From the NCBI RefSeq assembly GCF_025362475.1, contig NZ_JANYGH010000077.1, forward strand, positions 1-44,125: a stretch of 44,125 nucleotides of DNA. The letters run 5' to 3'. The notes below the pieces were generated by a model that had not been told where the DNA came from, made no database searches, and saw nothing but the letters and a program-made list of their open reading frames with translations. Each line of letters begins with the position of its first letter. Positions within the stretch are counted from its first letter, which is position 1. This stretch comes from Mucilaginibacter sp. GTDB taxonomy: Bacteria > Bacteroidota > Bacteroidia > Sphingobacteriales > Sphingobacteriaceae. Shown here one piece after another: positions 44,009-44,125 of the stretch. A program made the position numbers and the translations under genes.

Positions 44009-44125
44009 ATGATAACTTTTGACTGGAAAGGCGTATTCCCTGCGGTAACAACCAAGTTCACCGATAGTGACGAAATTGATTTTGATGCTTTTGACATCAA
44101 CTTAAATGCACAGCTTGAAGCCGGT
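44009..44125 (+). CDS. Dihydrodipicolinate synthase/N-acetylneuraminate lyase superfamily, N-terminal part
   Basis: Only 39 codons lie in the window, beginning MITFDWKGVFPAVTTKF. The phrase GVFPAVTTKF matches the first beta-strand of DapA-superfamily class-I aldolases/lyases, followed by IDFDAFDINLNAQLEAG. From memory, proteins with this start in related genomes are often grouped with hydroxyproline-degradation genes, but the fragment cannot distinguish that from 2-keto-3-deoxy-sugar acid or sialic-acid lyases. It continues past the window end. Confidence 0.8.
   Translation, partial: MITFDWKGVFPAVTTKFTDSDEIDFDAFDINLNAQLEAG

Noticed and set aside
1..44125. Possible CRISPR array, integrase, transposase or tRNA
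   Set aside because: I scanned for regularly spaced repeats, transposase-like frames and cloverleaf-like stretches and saw none.

Overview
The window looks like chromosomal DNA of a Bacteroidota bacterium, most likely family Sphingobacteriaceae (Mucilaginibacter/Pedobacter-like; the genus is my inference from protein similarity recalled from memory). The support is a moderately AT-rich genome, SusC/SusD with an ECF sigma/FecR pair, a type IX secretion (T9SS) type-B sorting module with PorP/SprF, a BBP2-type porin, and promoter -7 boxes of the Bacteroidota form TAnnTTTG. No rRNA, tRNA, CRISPR array, transposase or phage gene is visible.

Layout. 1-3.3 kb is an eroded accessory region: a histidine-kinase C-terminal scrap, a solitary AAA+ ATPase with a DUF4143 tail, and a helix-turn-helix-type gene of unknown function broken by two frameshifts. 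3.3-6.9 kb holds a TPR lipoprotein-like/secreted protein flanked by two copies of an unexplained imperfect direct repeat of about 230-240 bases, followed by two overlapping small envelope genes. 7.0-10.3 kb is a stress/redox cluster: a GNAT acetyltransferase and an AhpD-like protein that share a duplicated promoter/operator block, a MocR-type regulator, and a divergent azoreductase. 10.5-14.4 kb carries an EamA exporter, a YoaK/DUF1275 membrane protein with Dps, a DUF2630 protein and elongation factor P. 14.5-15.9 kb is a beta-propeller/TonB_C-type secreted protein.

16.5-25.0 kb is the most coherent system: ECF sigma factor, FecR anti-sigma factor, a SusC receptor with an N-terminal STN signalling domain, SusD, and a secreted two-domain enzyme that fuses a glycerophosphodiesterase-like domain to a complete alkaline phosphatase. 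It reads as a Sus-type system for organic phosphodiesters rather than glycans. 25.3-26.8 kb is a conserved orphan protein. 27.1-32.3 kb is a three-gene T9SS-type surface module (CHU_C-type adhesin-like protein, PorP/SprF, OmpA/PD40 protein), followed by a dGTPase.

34.2-37.7 kb has a small membrane peptide and then an unusual tight operon: a GNAT acyltransferase with a C-terminal cysteine cluster, an ArgE-like M20 deacylase, and an NtrC-type sigma-54 activator whose start overlaps the deacylase. 37.9-40.0 kb encodes a BBP2 porin and an unknown secreted protein. 40.3-44.1 kb encodes a GH2 glycosidase, a LacI regulator and the start of a DapA-superfamily aldolase/lyase running off the window.
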